Below, one piece after another: positions 27,648 to 34,697 of a stretch of DNA of 34,697 nucleotides. Within the stretch, counting starts at the first letter, position 1. Every line of letters starts with the position of its first letter. A program made the translations under genes and the position numbers. The stretch covers positions 1 to 34,697 of the forward strand of contig DAOTUB010000098.1 in the NCBI GenBank assembly GCA_034437455.1, read 5' to 3'. The notes under the pieces are model-generated. The model saw nothing but the letters and a program-made list of their open reading frames with translations. It ran no database searches and was not told the DNA's origin. The DNA comes from DAOTUB01 sp034437455. Its GTDB lineage: Bacteria; Chloroflexota; Anaerolineae; B4-G1.

Positions 27648-29201
27648 TTACAGATTGTTGTTTACTACGGACTCGATCAGTGTTTGCTTCAGATCCCAAA
27701 GCTTCTGTGTGAGGGAGACGTGATAGATATGCGGGTTCAATAGACGCCTTACGCCCAAATCCAGCCGGTTTACGTCGGTCTTGCGGCGCTCGCGCATGTC
27801 CTCGATGGATGGGAGATCGTACACCAATTTCCCCTCGCGCAGCACGTCAACCAGGAGCGGTTCGATCTCGGCGATCTCGTCTTGGTCAAGTGTGCGATGC
27901 TTGGTGTGATCGGTTGGGTGATGCAAGACGATCTGTTCCATCTCCTGGGGGATCTCGTCGTCGAGGCTGAGTAGGTCAGCGGTTGCTTTGCCCCGTCGGT
28001 CATGCACGCGCCAGGCCAGCTTGTGACCGGGATTGGGCGTCTTGGCCACCGATTCGGAGATTTTGATCGCCGGTATCCACTCGCCCCCAGCGCGCACGGC
28101 GACCAATTTGTAGACGCCGCCCAGGGCTGGCTCGCCCCACGAGGTGATCAGGTGCGTGCCCACGCCGTACACCAGTCGCCCGACGAGGTGGTCAGGGTCG
28201 ATCCCGTAGCGCGGGGCCTCTTCTTGAATCTGGGTGATGATCTGCCAGATGACCAGCTCGTCCAGATTGTTCGACAGGACGATGGACACATCGGGGAAGC
28301 CAGCCTGATTCAGCATCCGGGCGGCCAGGACGCTGAGATGCGCCAGGTCGCCTGAATCGAGCCGGATGCCGATCGGTTCGTGGCCCTTGCTGCGCAGTTC
28401 CTCAAAGATTTTGATGGCGTTGGGGACGCCGCTCTCCAGAGTATCAATTGTGTCCACGAGCAGCAGGCAATCGTCGGGGTAGACGTCGGCGTAGGCGCGA
28501 AACGCCTCCAACTCACCTTCTCCCAGCGCCATGAAAACCTGGACCATACTGTGGGCGTGCGTGCCCTTTGGCGGATACCCCAGGACGTGCGAGGCGCCCA
28601 CGTTCGAGGAGAAGTCAGCCCCGCCGATGAGGGCTGCGCGCGCGCCCGCGTTCGCTCCCTTGTCGTGACCCCGGCGCAGCCCGAACTCGAGCAGCAGTTG
28701 ACCGCGCCCGCTCTCGTGGACCCGCGAGGCCTTGGTGGCGATGAGCGTCTGGTAGTTGAGGTGATTGAGCAGCGAGGTCTCCAGGATCTGGGCCATGGCC
28801 AGCGGTCCCTGGACGACGGTCAGCGGGACGTTGGGATGGACCACGCGGCCCTCTGGGATGGCGCGCATGGTGATGCCGTCGAACGAACCGTTCTGCCGCA
28901 GCCAGGCCAGGAAATCGTCGTCAAAGATAGACGCGCCGGTCCGCCCGGTCTGACCGCGCAGGTACTCGACGTCCTCGTCGCGGAAGTGAGCATTTTCCAT
29001 CCAATCGAGGAGCCATTCCAGCCCGGCGCTGATGCAATAGCCCGCCTTGTGGCCGCCATAGTCGGGGTAGCGGCGGAAGAAATGGTCGAACTGTCCCTGC
29101 TTTTCGTGCAACCCCATGCGGTAGTAGAGGTGGGCCATCGTCAGTTGGTATTGGTCGGTGAACAGGATGCCTTCGGCTGTCTCTTGGTCTGAGCGTTTCA
29201 T
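27648..29201 (-). CDS. pncB: Nicotinate phosphoribosyltransferase
   Basis: 517 residues; AAGGAGG precedes the minus-strand ATG. It converts nicotinate and PRPP to nicotinate mononucleotide in NAD salvage. Family features: N-terminal FTDQYQLTMAHLYYRMG, IPEGRVVHPNVPLTVVQGPLA, LLEFGLRRGHDKGANAGARAALIGGADF (phosphorylated-His region), SNVGASHVLGYPPKGTHAHSM, LLVDTIDTLESGVPNAI and GIRLDSGDL in the PRPP-binding barrel. The C-terminal extension (about 400-517) is typical of the long bacterial form. The stop codon abuts REP-like hairpins. It shares its upstream region with the divergent hypF. Confidence 0.95.
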   Translation of the reverse strand: MKRSDQETAEGILFTDQYQLTMAHLYYRMGLHEKQGQFDHFFRRYPDYGGHKAGYCISAGLEWLLDWMENAHFRDEDVEYLRGQTGRTGASIFDDDFLAWLRQNGSFDGITMRAIPEGRVVHPNVPLTVVQGPLAMAQILETSLLNHLNYQTLIATKASRVHESGRGQLLLEFGLRRGHDKGANAGARAALIGGADFSSNVGASHVLGYPPKGTHAHSMVQVFMALGEGELEAFRAYADVYPDDCLLLVDTIDTLESGVPNAIKIFEELRSKGHEPIGIRLDSGDLAHLSVLAARMLNQAGFPDVSIVLSNNLDELVIWQIITQIQEEAPRYGIDPDHLVGRLVYGVGTHLITSWGEPALGGVYKLVAVRAGGEWIPAIKISESVAKTPNPGHKLAWRVHDRRGKATADLLSLDDEIPQEMEQIVLHHPTDHTKHRTLDQDEIAEIEPLLVDVLREGKLVYDLPSIEDMRERRKTDVNRLDLGVRRLLNPHIYHVSLTQKLWDLKQTLIESVVNNNL

Positions 29202-29283
29202 GTCGCCTCCTTGCTTGGAATTTTGACTATAGGGTAATACTGATGTCTGTAAAAGTCAAGGTTGCTCAAAGCAATTCAGCGTG

Positions 29284-29312
29284 TTGACGGAGGTCCAGCC
29301 GGGTGCTATAAT
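29284..29312 (+). promoter_or_regulatory. Promoter of hypF, probably giving a leaderless mRNA
   Basis: TTGACG (29284-29289), exactly 17 bp, perfect TATAAT (29307-29312). The hypF ATG (29320) starts 7 nt after the -10 box, i.e. at the expected transcription start, and no ribosome binding site fits in between. Confidence 0.8.
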
Positions 29313-29319
29313 CTGCCCA

Positions 29320-31647
29320 ATGAACGAAAAGAATTCACAATCTCTTTCCGCCCATCACATTCACATCACCGGCGTCGTGCAGGGGGTGGGATTTCGCCCT
29401 TTCGTCTACAACCTGGCTACCCGGCTGAACCTTTCCGGCTGGGTGCTGAACAGTTCCTCTGGCGTGGAGATCGAGGCCGTCGGTTCTCCCACCGCGCTCG
29501 AAGAATTCGCCGAACAGCTACAGTCTGAAGCCCCGCCCCTGGCCCGCATCGAACAGATCACTGTCGAGACGTCCGAGGTCCAAGACCCGATACCGGAGGA
29601 GTTCGTCATTCGTCATTCGGAGGGCCGCCCTGGCGAGTTCCAGCCCATCTCGCCCGACGTCGCCTTGTGCGACGATTGCCTGCGGGAGCTTTTCGATCCC
29701 GACGACCGGCGCTACCGCTACCCCTTCATCAACTGCACCAACTGCGGCCCTCGCTTTACCATCATCCAGGACATTCCCTACGACCGGCCCCAGACGACGA
29801 TGGCGCCTTTCAGGATGTGCCCCGATTGCCAGGCGGAGTACGACGACCCGGCCGACCGGCGCTTTCACGCCCAGCCGAACGCCTGCCCTGTCTGCGGCCC
29901 GCGAGTTTGGTTTCAAAGTGCCGATCCCCGATCCTCGATCTCATCTGAGGAAGAGGCAATTCAGGCGACCCGGGAGATGCTGGTCGAGGGTGGGGTGGTC
30001 GCCATCAAAGGCTTGGGTGGTTTTCACCTGGCCTGCGACGCGACGAACGACGAGGCGGTGGGCCGGCTGCGCGAGCGGAAAGGACGGGTGGACAAGCCCT
30101 TTGCGCTGATGGCCTTCGACCTGGAGACCGTCGAGCAATTTTGCCACGTCAACGAAGACGAGCGGGCACTGCTCACCTCCCACGAGCGGCCCATCGTCCT
30201 GCTGCGCGAGCGCGCCGACAGCGCTATCTCCCCTCTCGCCGCCCCCGGCAATCGCTATCTCGGTGTGATGTTGCCCTACACCCCGCTTCACTACTTGCTT
30301 CTTGAACCTGCTGCGCTAGATTGTTCATTGGACATTGTTCATTGTTCATTTCCCCTCGCGTTGGTGATGACCTCTGGCAACTATTCCGAGGAACCTATCG
30401 CCACCGGCAACGACGAGGCGCTGGAACGATTGAGCAACCTGGCCGACGGGTTCCTCCTGCACGACCGCGAGATCCACGCCCGCTGCGACGACAGCGTCAC
30501 CCGCGTCGTTGCCGGGGCGGAACTGCCGGTGCGCCGCTCCAGAGGATACGCGCCCTACCCGATCCATCTCCCGTTCCCCGTGCGGCAGGTGTTGGCGGTG
30601 GGCGGAGAGCTGAAGAACACCTTCTGCCTCACTCGCGACCGGTACGCCTTTCTCAGCCAGCACATCGGCGACATGGAAAATTACGAGACGCTGCGCTTCT
30701 TCGAGCAGATGGTGGAGCAGTTGGAGCGCACCTTCCGCATCCAGCCGGAGATCATCGCCCACGATTTGCACCCCACCTATCTCTCGACCCGGTACGCTAC
30801 TACCCACTACCCACTACCCACTACCCGCTATCCAATCCAGCACCACCACGCCCACATTGCCTCCGTGATGGTCGAGAACGGCCTCACCGGCGAGCGCCCC
30901 GTCATCGGCGTGGCCTTTGACGGCACCGGCTATGGTACCGACGGCGCGATCTGGGGCGGGGAGTTTCTCATCGCCGACTACAATTCCTTCCGCCGGGCGG
31001 CTCATCTCAAGTACCTGCCCCTTCCCGGCGGCGACGCGGCCATCCGCCGTCCCTATCGCACCGCGTTGGCCCACCTGTGGGCGGCCGGGGTGGGGTGGGG
31101 GGAGGACCTGGCTCCCGTGCTTGCTGCCTCCGCCGTCGAGCGGACGATCCTGGCCCGTCAATTGGAACGCGGGCTGAACACAGTGCCTACCTCCAGCATC
31201 GGTCGTCTCTTTGACGCCGTCTCTGCGCTGGCGGGCGTGTGCCAGGAGATCAACTACGAGGCCCAGGCCGCTATCGAGCTGGAGATGCTGGTGGAGGGTG
31301 GGGTGGGGGAGTCGTACACTTTCGGCCTGGGAGGGGAGGTCGACCCGGCTCCGGTCATCCGCGCGGTCGTGGCCGACGTGCGAGCGGGCGTTCCTGTCGG
31401 CGTCATTGCTGCCAGATTCCACAACGGCCTGGCGGTGATGGTCCGCGACGTCTGCCTGCGGCTGCGAGAGGAGAGCGAGCTGAATGAAGTGGCTCTCTCT
31501 GGCGGGGTTTTCCAGAACGTGACGCTGTTGGGCAAGACAGTGCCGCTTCTGGAGGAGGCCGGCTTTACCGTCTACGTCCACCGCCTGGTACCGCCGAACG
31601 ATGGCGGGATTGCGCTGGGGCAGGCGGTCATAGCCGGTCGGTTGTAG
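29320..31647 (+). CDS. hypF: Carbamoyltransferase HypF
   Basis: 775 residues from ATG 29320. HypF transfers carbamoyl from carbamoyl phosphate to HypE to make the cyanide ligands of [NiFe]-hydrogenase. Domains in order: acylphosphatase-like (HITGVVQGVGFRPFVYNLA), two zinc fingers (CDDC...CTNC and CPDC...CPVC), a YrdC-like domain (EGGVVAIKGLGGFHLACDA), and a carbamoyltransferase domain (QHHHAHIASVM, GVAFDGTGYGTDGAIWGGEF, LSGGVFQN). Two linkers look repeat-derived: CSLDIVHCSF (TTGTTCATT repeats) and THYPLPTTRYP (ACTACCC repeats). It stands alone, without hypA-E or hydrogenase genes in the window. Translation from a leaderless mRNA is likely. Confidence 0.93.
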   Translation: MNEKNSQSLSAHHIHITGVVQGVGFRPFVYNLATRLNLSGWVLNSSSGVEIEAVGSPTALEEFAEQLQSEAPPLARIEQITVETSEVQDPIPEEFVIRHSEGRPGEFQPISPDVALCDDCLRELFDPDDRRYRYPFINCTNCGPRFTIIQDIPYDRPQTTMAPFRMCPDCQAEYDDPADRRFHAQPNACPVCGPRVWFQSADPRSSISSEEEAIQATREMLVEGGVVAIKGLGGFHLACDATNDEAVGRLRERKGRVDKPFALMAFDLETVEQFCHVNEDERALLTSHERPIVLLRERADSAISPLAAPGNRYLGVMLPYTPLHYLLLEPAALDCSLDIVHCSFPLALVMTSGNYSEEPIATGNDEALERLSNLADGFLLHDREIHARCDDSVTRVVAGAELPVRRSRGYAPYPIHLPFPVRQVLAVGGELKNTFCLTRDRYAFLSQHIGDMENYETLRFFEQMVEQLERTFRIQPEIIAHDLHPTYLSTRYATTHYPLPTTRYPIQHHHAHIASVMVENGLTGERPVIGVAFDGTGYGTDGAIWGGEFLIADYNSFRRAAHLKYLPLPGGDAAIRRPYRTALAHLWAAGVGWGEDLAPVLAASAVERTILARQLERGLNTVPTSSIGRLFDAVSALAGVCQEINYEAQAAIELEMLVEGGVGESYTFGLGGEVDPAPVIRAVVADVRAGVPVGVIAARFHNGLAVMVRDVCLRLREESELNEVALSGGVFQNVTLLGKTVPLLEEAGFTVYVHRLVPPNDGGIALGQAVIAGRL

Positions 31648-31741
31648 GTGGGGCTTTCTATTTTTACTTGGAACCTTCTGTGGCCCTCCATCGTCTAGGA
31701 TATGGTAGGGCCAATTTTAATCACAAAAACAGGAGGTTCAG

Positions 31742-33022
31742 ATGAAAAACGCACTATTGAGTATACTGGCGGTGATGATGCTACTGACCACGGCGGGCTG
31801 CGGCAGTCCGATAAGCGAGGTAGAGACCGCGGCACAATCGTCCAAGCAGCGGATCGCTGCGCCTAATGTGCCCGCTTCGGACCTGGCGCAGCAGGTAGAA
31901 GGAAACAGCGCCTTTGCCTTTGACCTCTACCAGCTCCTCAAAGAGAAAAATGACAATCTATTCTATTCCCCTCACAGCATCTCGCTGGCGCTGGCGATGA
32001 CGTACGCAGGCGCTCGCGGCGGGACCGAGCGGCAGATGGCGGATACGCTTCACTTTGCACTCCCGGAGGAGCGGCTGCATCCCGCGTTCAACAGCCTCGA
32101 CCTCGAGCTTGCCGGTCGCGGCGAGGGCGCCGAGGGCAAGGACGGCGAGGGCTTTCGGCTGAACATCGTCAACGCGATCTGGGGACAGGAGAGGGTCCGG
32201 TTTCGTCCCGAATTCCTCGACGTCCTGGCCGAGAATTACGGCGCCGGGCTGCGGCTTCTCGATTTCGCGTCCGCGTTGGAGGAATCCCGCGTCACGATCA
32301 ATAACTGGGTCAGCGAGCAGACGGAGGGCCGGATAGAAGATCTGATCCCGCAGGGCGCCCTGGATCCGTTGACGGTGCTGGTGCTGACCAACGCCATCTA
32401 CTTTAACGCCGCCTGGGCCGAGCCTTTCGAGGAGGAGCTGACGGAGGATGGCGCGTTTCACCTGCTCGACGGCGGCGAGGTCACTGCGCCGATGATGCGG
32501 CAGACGACATCCTTCGGCTACGCCGAGGGCGAGGGGTACCAGGCGGTCGAATTGCCGTACGATGGCAGGGAGCTTTCGATGGTGATCCTGCTCCCCCAGG
32601 CGGGCGAGTTTGAATCGTTCGAGGGCGCGCTGGACGCCGGGCGGGTGGATGGTATCCTCGACGACCTGGTGCATCGGCAGGTCGCCCTGACCATGCCGAA
32701 ATTTGAATTCGAGTCGGGCTTTAGTTTGAAGGATGCGCTCGCTGCGTTGGGCATGCCGGATGCTTTCACCGGCGCGGCGGACTTTTCTGGCATGACGGGC
32801 GAACGCGACCTGTTCATCTCCGAGGTGCTCCACAAGGCGTTCGTCTCTGTAGACGAGGCGGGCACAGAGGCGGCGGCGGCCACCGCAGTCGTGATCGCCA
32901 AGTTGGGGATGCCGGCGGAACCGGTCGAGGTCGCTGTAGATCGCCCCTTTGTATTCTTGATCCGCGATATCGAGACCGGCGCGATTCTGTTCGTTGGCCG
33001 CGTCGTCGATCCGAGCGCATAG
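31742..33022 (+). CDS. Serpin-family protease inhibitor, lipoprotein
   Basis: 426 residues with AGGAGGTTCAG before the ATG. The signal peptide ends at the lipobox LTTAGC (about residues 15-20), so it is probably membrane-anchored outside the cell. The serpin fold is complete: NLFYSPHSISLALAMTYAGARG, IVNAIWGQ, VLTNAIYFNAAWAEPF, LPKFEFESGFSL-like strand (MPKFEFESGFSLKDAL), and the shutter and C-terminal VDRPFVFLIRD. The reactive-centre hinge DEAGTEAAAATAVV has the small residues required of an inhibitory serpin. Counting 17 residues from the hinge Glu puts P1 near Leu of KLGMP, suggesting chymotrypsin- or subtilisin-like targets; the exact bond is an estimate. A DUF333 lipoprotein follows 27 bp later. 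Confidence 0.93.
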   Translation: MKNALLSILAVMMLLTTAGCGSPISEVETAAQSSKQRIAAPNVPASDLAQQVEGNSAFAFDLYQLLKEKNDNLFYSPHSISLALAMTYAGARGGTERQMADTLHFALPEERLHPAFNSLDLELAGRGEGAEGKDGEGFRLNIVNAIWGQERVRFRPEFLDVLAENYGAGLRLLDFASALEESRVTINNWVSEQTEGRIEDLIPQGALDPLTVLVLTNAIYFNAAWAEPFEEELTEDGAFHLLDGGEVTAPMMRQTTSFGYAEGEGYQAVELPYDGRELSMVILLPQAGEFESFEGALDAGRVDGILDDLVHRQVALTMPKFEFESGFSLKDALAALGMPDAFTGAADFSGMTGERDLFISEVLHKAFVSVDEAGTEAAAATAVVIAKLGMPAEPVEVAVDRPFVFLIRDIETGAILFVGRVVDPSA

Positions 33023-33049
33023 TCCGCCGCCTACCGTCACAGGAGAAAA

Positions 33050-33379
33050 ATGATAGATAAACGAGCTTTGGGATTTGCGCTCATTTTGAGCGCCGCGATT
33101 GTCAGTGGTTGCCAGACGGCCACCGCCGAGCCGACCGTTGGGCTGGCGAACCCGGCGTCCGTCTACTGCGAGGAGCAGGGCTACACCCTGGAGATGCGCA
33201 CAGACGCGGACGGCGGCCAGTACGGCGTCTGCATCTTTCCCGACGGGAGCGAGTGCGAGGAGTGGGCCTTTTACCGGGGCGAGTGCCGTCCGGCTTCAGA
33301 GGCCGCCGAGGAGACGCCCACTTTGGAGCCGTCTCCAGTTCCGACGGAGGTTAGTGAAGGATCCACGGTTTTCTCATAA
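33050..33379 (+). CDS. DUF333 lipoprotein (putative hemolysin-family domain)
   Basis: 109 residues. The signal peptide ends in a lipobox SGC (about residue 21). The DUF333 core is NPASVYCEEQGYTLEMR, then YGVCIFPDGSECEEWAFYRGEC, with four conserved cysteines. The tail is rich in Glu, Pro and Thr. The function of DUF333 is unproven; the annotation hemolysin is historical. Pairing with a serpin lipoprotein suggests an envelope role, possibly protease inhibition. The last residues (EGSTVFS) run up to the start of the insertion-sequence region. Confidence 0.8.
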   Translation: MIDKRALGFALILSAAIVSGCQTATAEPTVGLANPASVYCEEQGYTLEMRTDADGGQYGVCIFPDGSECEEWAFYRGECRPASEAAEETPTLEPSPVPTEVSEGSTVFS

Positions 33380-34697
33380 AACCTCGGCTGGTAAAGTAGC
33401 CGCAAATATGTATACTGAGCGGGACAATCAATGCCAGTTGGAGGTAACATTTGTCCCGCAAATCACTGTCACAACAAGCGCGTGATCCAAAGAAAGCTGC
33501 TTCTTTCATCAAAGCCTTACACAGCCTGCCAGATCCGCGCGACAATCGAGGTAAGAGAATCAACCTCGCATTCATCGTGGGTGCAGTCGTGTTGGCCATC
33601 ATGTCGGGACGTTCCAAGCCATCAAGCATTCATCGCTACATCTGGAACAAGGCTGATTGGCTTCGGAAAGTGACCAAGATGCCAGGGGCGCGTCTAATAT
33701 CGCGCGCGCACTTACCTCGGTTACTGAGAATCGTGCCGTTAGGCGAACTCAATGAGATTATCGAAACCCACTTTGGTGTGCGTTTGGAAGTGAACCAGGA
33801 TGATGAATGGGTGGCGATTGACGGCAAGACCTTGCGTGGGACTACCCGTGCCGATGACAAGCAGGGAGAAAGGACACTGTTGGCCGTCACACACACCAAG
33901 CGAGATATCCTAGCGCAACGCCCCATGAGCGGCCCGAAAACCAGCGAAATCACCGCCGCCCGAGAACTGTTGCGAGAGACCGGGTTGGAGAAGGGTAAGG
34001 TCACGCTAGACGCTTTACACATGAACCCAACCACAACCGCGCAGATCAATCTGGCTGGAGGCATCTACATCATCCAGGTGAAGGACAACCAGGAAGAACT
34101 GCGAAAGCAATGCAAGCGGCTGGCTGCTGAAGATGTCTCTCTGGATACCATCACCACCGTGGAGAAAGGGCACGGTCGCCACGAGACCCGGAAAGGCGTT
34201 TTCTTTGATATGGAAAAGATCAAATTTGCTGAACGTTGGTCTGATAGTGGAATCCGAACCTTGATTATGATCGAGCGTCAGACAGTCAAGACAGCCCAGC
34301 GGAAAGTATCTTCAGAAATCTCGTACTACGTGTCCAACCAGGAAGTAAACCTGGAGCAACCCAACGTTCGGAGCGAGTTATTCACTGCCATTCGGCGGCA
34401 CTGGGGTGTGGAATCGGAAAACTGGATTCGGGATGTTACCTTCAACGAAGACAACGTCAAAACCAAATGTGCCGACCAAGCTCACGTGATGGCATGCTTA
34501 CGGACATTCGTGGTGAAGCTTTTCCGCAAGGCGAATCTCAAGAACTTCCAAGCTGCGCTTGAGACCTTCTGTGATTGCCCAGACAAGTTTACGGATTTTC
34601 TCTGTCAGACTGGTGTCGTGTAACATATGGACCGAATCAGGCTTGACCACTTTAGCATCTATGCTCACTCAAGTCGCCTATCCGAGATGATGCAGAA
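33380..34697 (+). mobile_element. Insertion sequence of the ISAs1 family, ends not resolved
   Basis: The region contains the intact ISAs1-type transposase. I searched 33360-33450 against the reverse complement of 34624-34697 and found no convincing terminal inverted repeats, so the ends stay open and the right end may lie outside the window. The small hairpin GGTTTT-CTCAT-AAAACC at about 33368-33384 belongs to the DUF333 gene end or the left border. Confidence 0.6.
33451..34623 (+). CDS. ISAs1-family transposase (DDE type)
   Basis: 390 residues, TTG start with TTGGAGGT just upstream. The N-terminus SLPDPRDNRGKRINLAFIV is typical of ISAs1/H-repeat proteins. Catalytic triad candidates: Asp in VAIDGKTLRGT, Asp in VTLDALHMNPTT, and Glu in HWGVESENWIRDVTFNED. 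QVKDNQEEL is another family motif. No frameshift or stop interrupts it, so it looks intact. Base composition is lower in GC than neighbouring genes. It is the last gene of the window. Confidence 0.93.
   Translation: MSRKSLSQQARDPKKAASFIKALHSLPDPRDNRGKRINLAFIVGAVVLAIMSGRSKPSSIHRYIWNKADWLRKVTKMPGARLISRAHLPRLLRIVPLGELNEIIETHFGVRLEVNQDDEWVAIDGKTLRGTTRADDKQGERTLLAVTHTKRDILAQRPMSGPKTSEITAARELLRETGLEKGKVTLDALHMNPTTTAQINLAGGIYIIQVKDNQEELRKQCKRLAAEDVSLDTITTVEKGHGRHETRKGVFFDMEKIKFAERWSDSGIRTLIMIERQTVKTAQRKVSSEISYYVSNQEVNLEQPNVRSELFTAIRRHWGVESENWIRDVTFNEDNVKTKCADQAHVMACLRTFVVKLFRKANLKNFQAALETFCDCPDKFTDFLCQTGVV

Noticed and set aside
1..34697. CRISPR arrays, rRNA genes, prophage or secondary-metabolite clusters
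   Set aside because: No regularly spaced direct repeats with unique spacers, no rRNA-like stretches, and no phage structural or large synthase genes were found.

Overview
The window looks like a chromosomal piece of a moderately GC-rich bacterium, most likely a Chloroflexota (Anaerolineae-like) lineage. This is inferred from gene content and style: an inositol-lipid operon, a SpoVS homologue and an ABC-2/SpoIIM fusion without any sporulation cluster, a T-box in front of thrS, a MetRS with an HAGN-type signature, and dispersed GTAGTGGCGAC-type inverted repeats. No 16S gene is present, so the assignment rests on inference. Promoters are easy to read: many are near-consensus TTGACA-16/17-TATAAT.

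Layout. 1-250: the tail of an upstream ORF and a tRNA-Pro(CGG) on the minus strand. 300-2527: an ArsR-type regulator with four 15-bp-phased upstream repeats, then inositol-phosphate synthase and a CDP-alcohol phosphotransferase, together a probable phosphatidylinositol-phosphate operon. 2664-3421: a coiled-coil protein flanked by two copies of an inverted-repeat element. 3453-8499: an ABC exporter whose permease is fused to a SpoIIM domain, a metallo-beta-lactamase-fold hydrolase, a DUF92 membrane protein and an M23 peptidase. 8563-10459: yceD (DUF177) and the principal sigma factor, followed by a structured 3' region. 10480-14870: metG, a lipoprotein, a UbiD-like decarboxylase and spoVS. 15034-16187: holB (minus), divergent from tRNA-Val(GAC). 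16249-18916 (minus): a LAGLIDADG-type endonuclease, a short HTH protein and a phosphoglycerate mutase. 19010-23199: an MscS channel, T-box-thrS, and infC-rplT. 23246-24600: an orphan NarL-type regulator and a metzincin-like protease. 24868-29201 (minus): recD2 and pncB. 29284-33379: hypF, then a serpin and a DUF333 lipoprotein. 33451-34623: an ISAs1-family transposase.

The standout is the phosphoglycerate mutase at 17321-18916. Its sequence is a circular permutation of the cofactor-independent enzyme: the canonical C-terminal half comes first (metal ligands D194, H198, D235, H236, H253), followed after a short Ser/Gly linker by the canonical N-terminal half (ILDGWG, then the catalytic NSEVGH serine). 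All metal ligands are kept, but the canonical DGRD substrate loop is changed to GRRG.

Other points of interest: infC starts at AUU, and the usual rpmI and rpmF neighbours are missing from their slots. A threonine-rich 26-codon ORF sits between the thrS T-box terminator and thrS and overlaps its start. holB and tRNA-Val appear to share one palindromic -35 hexamer. Repeat-derived segments lie in frame inside recD2 and hypF.
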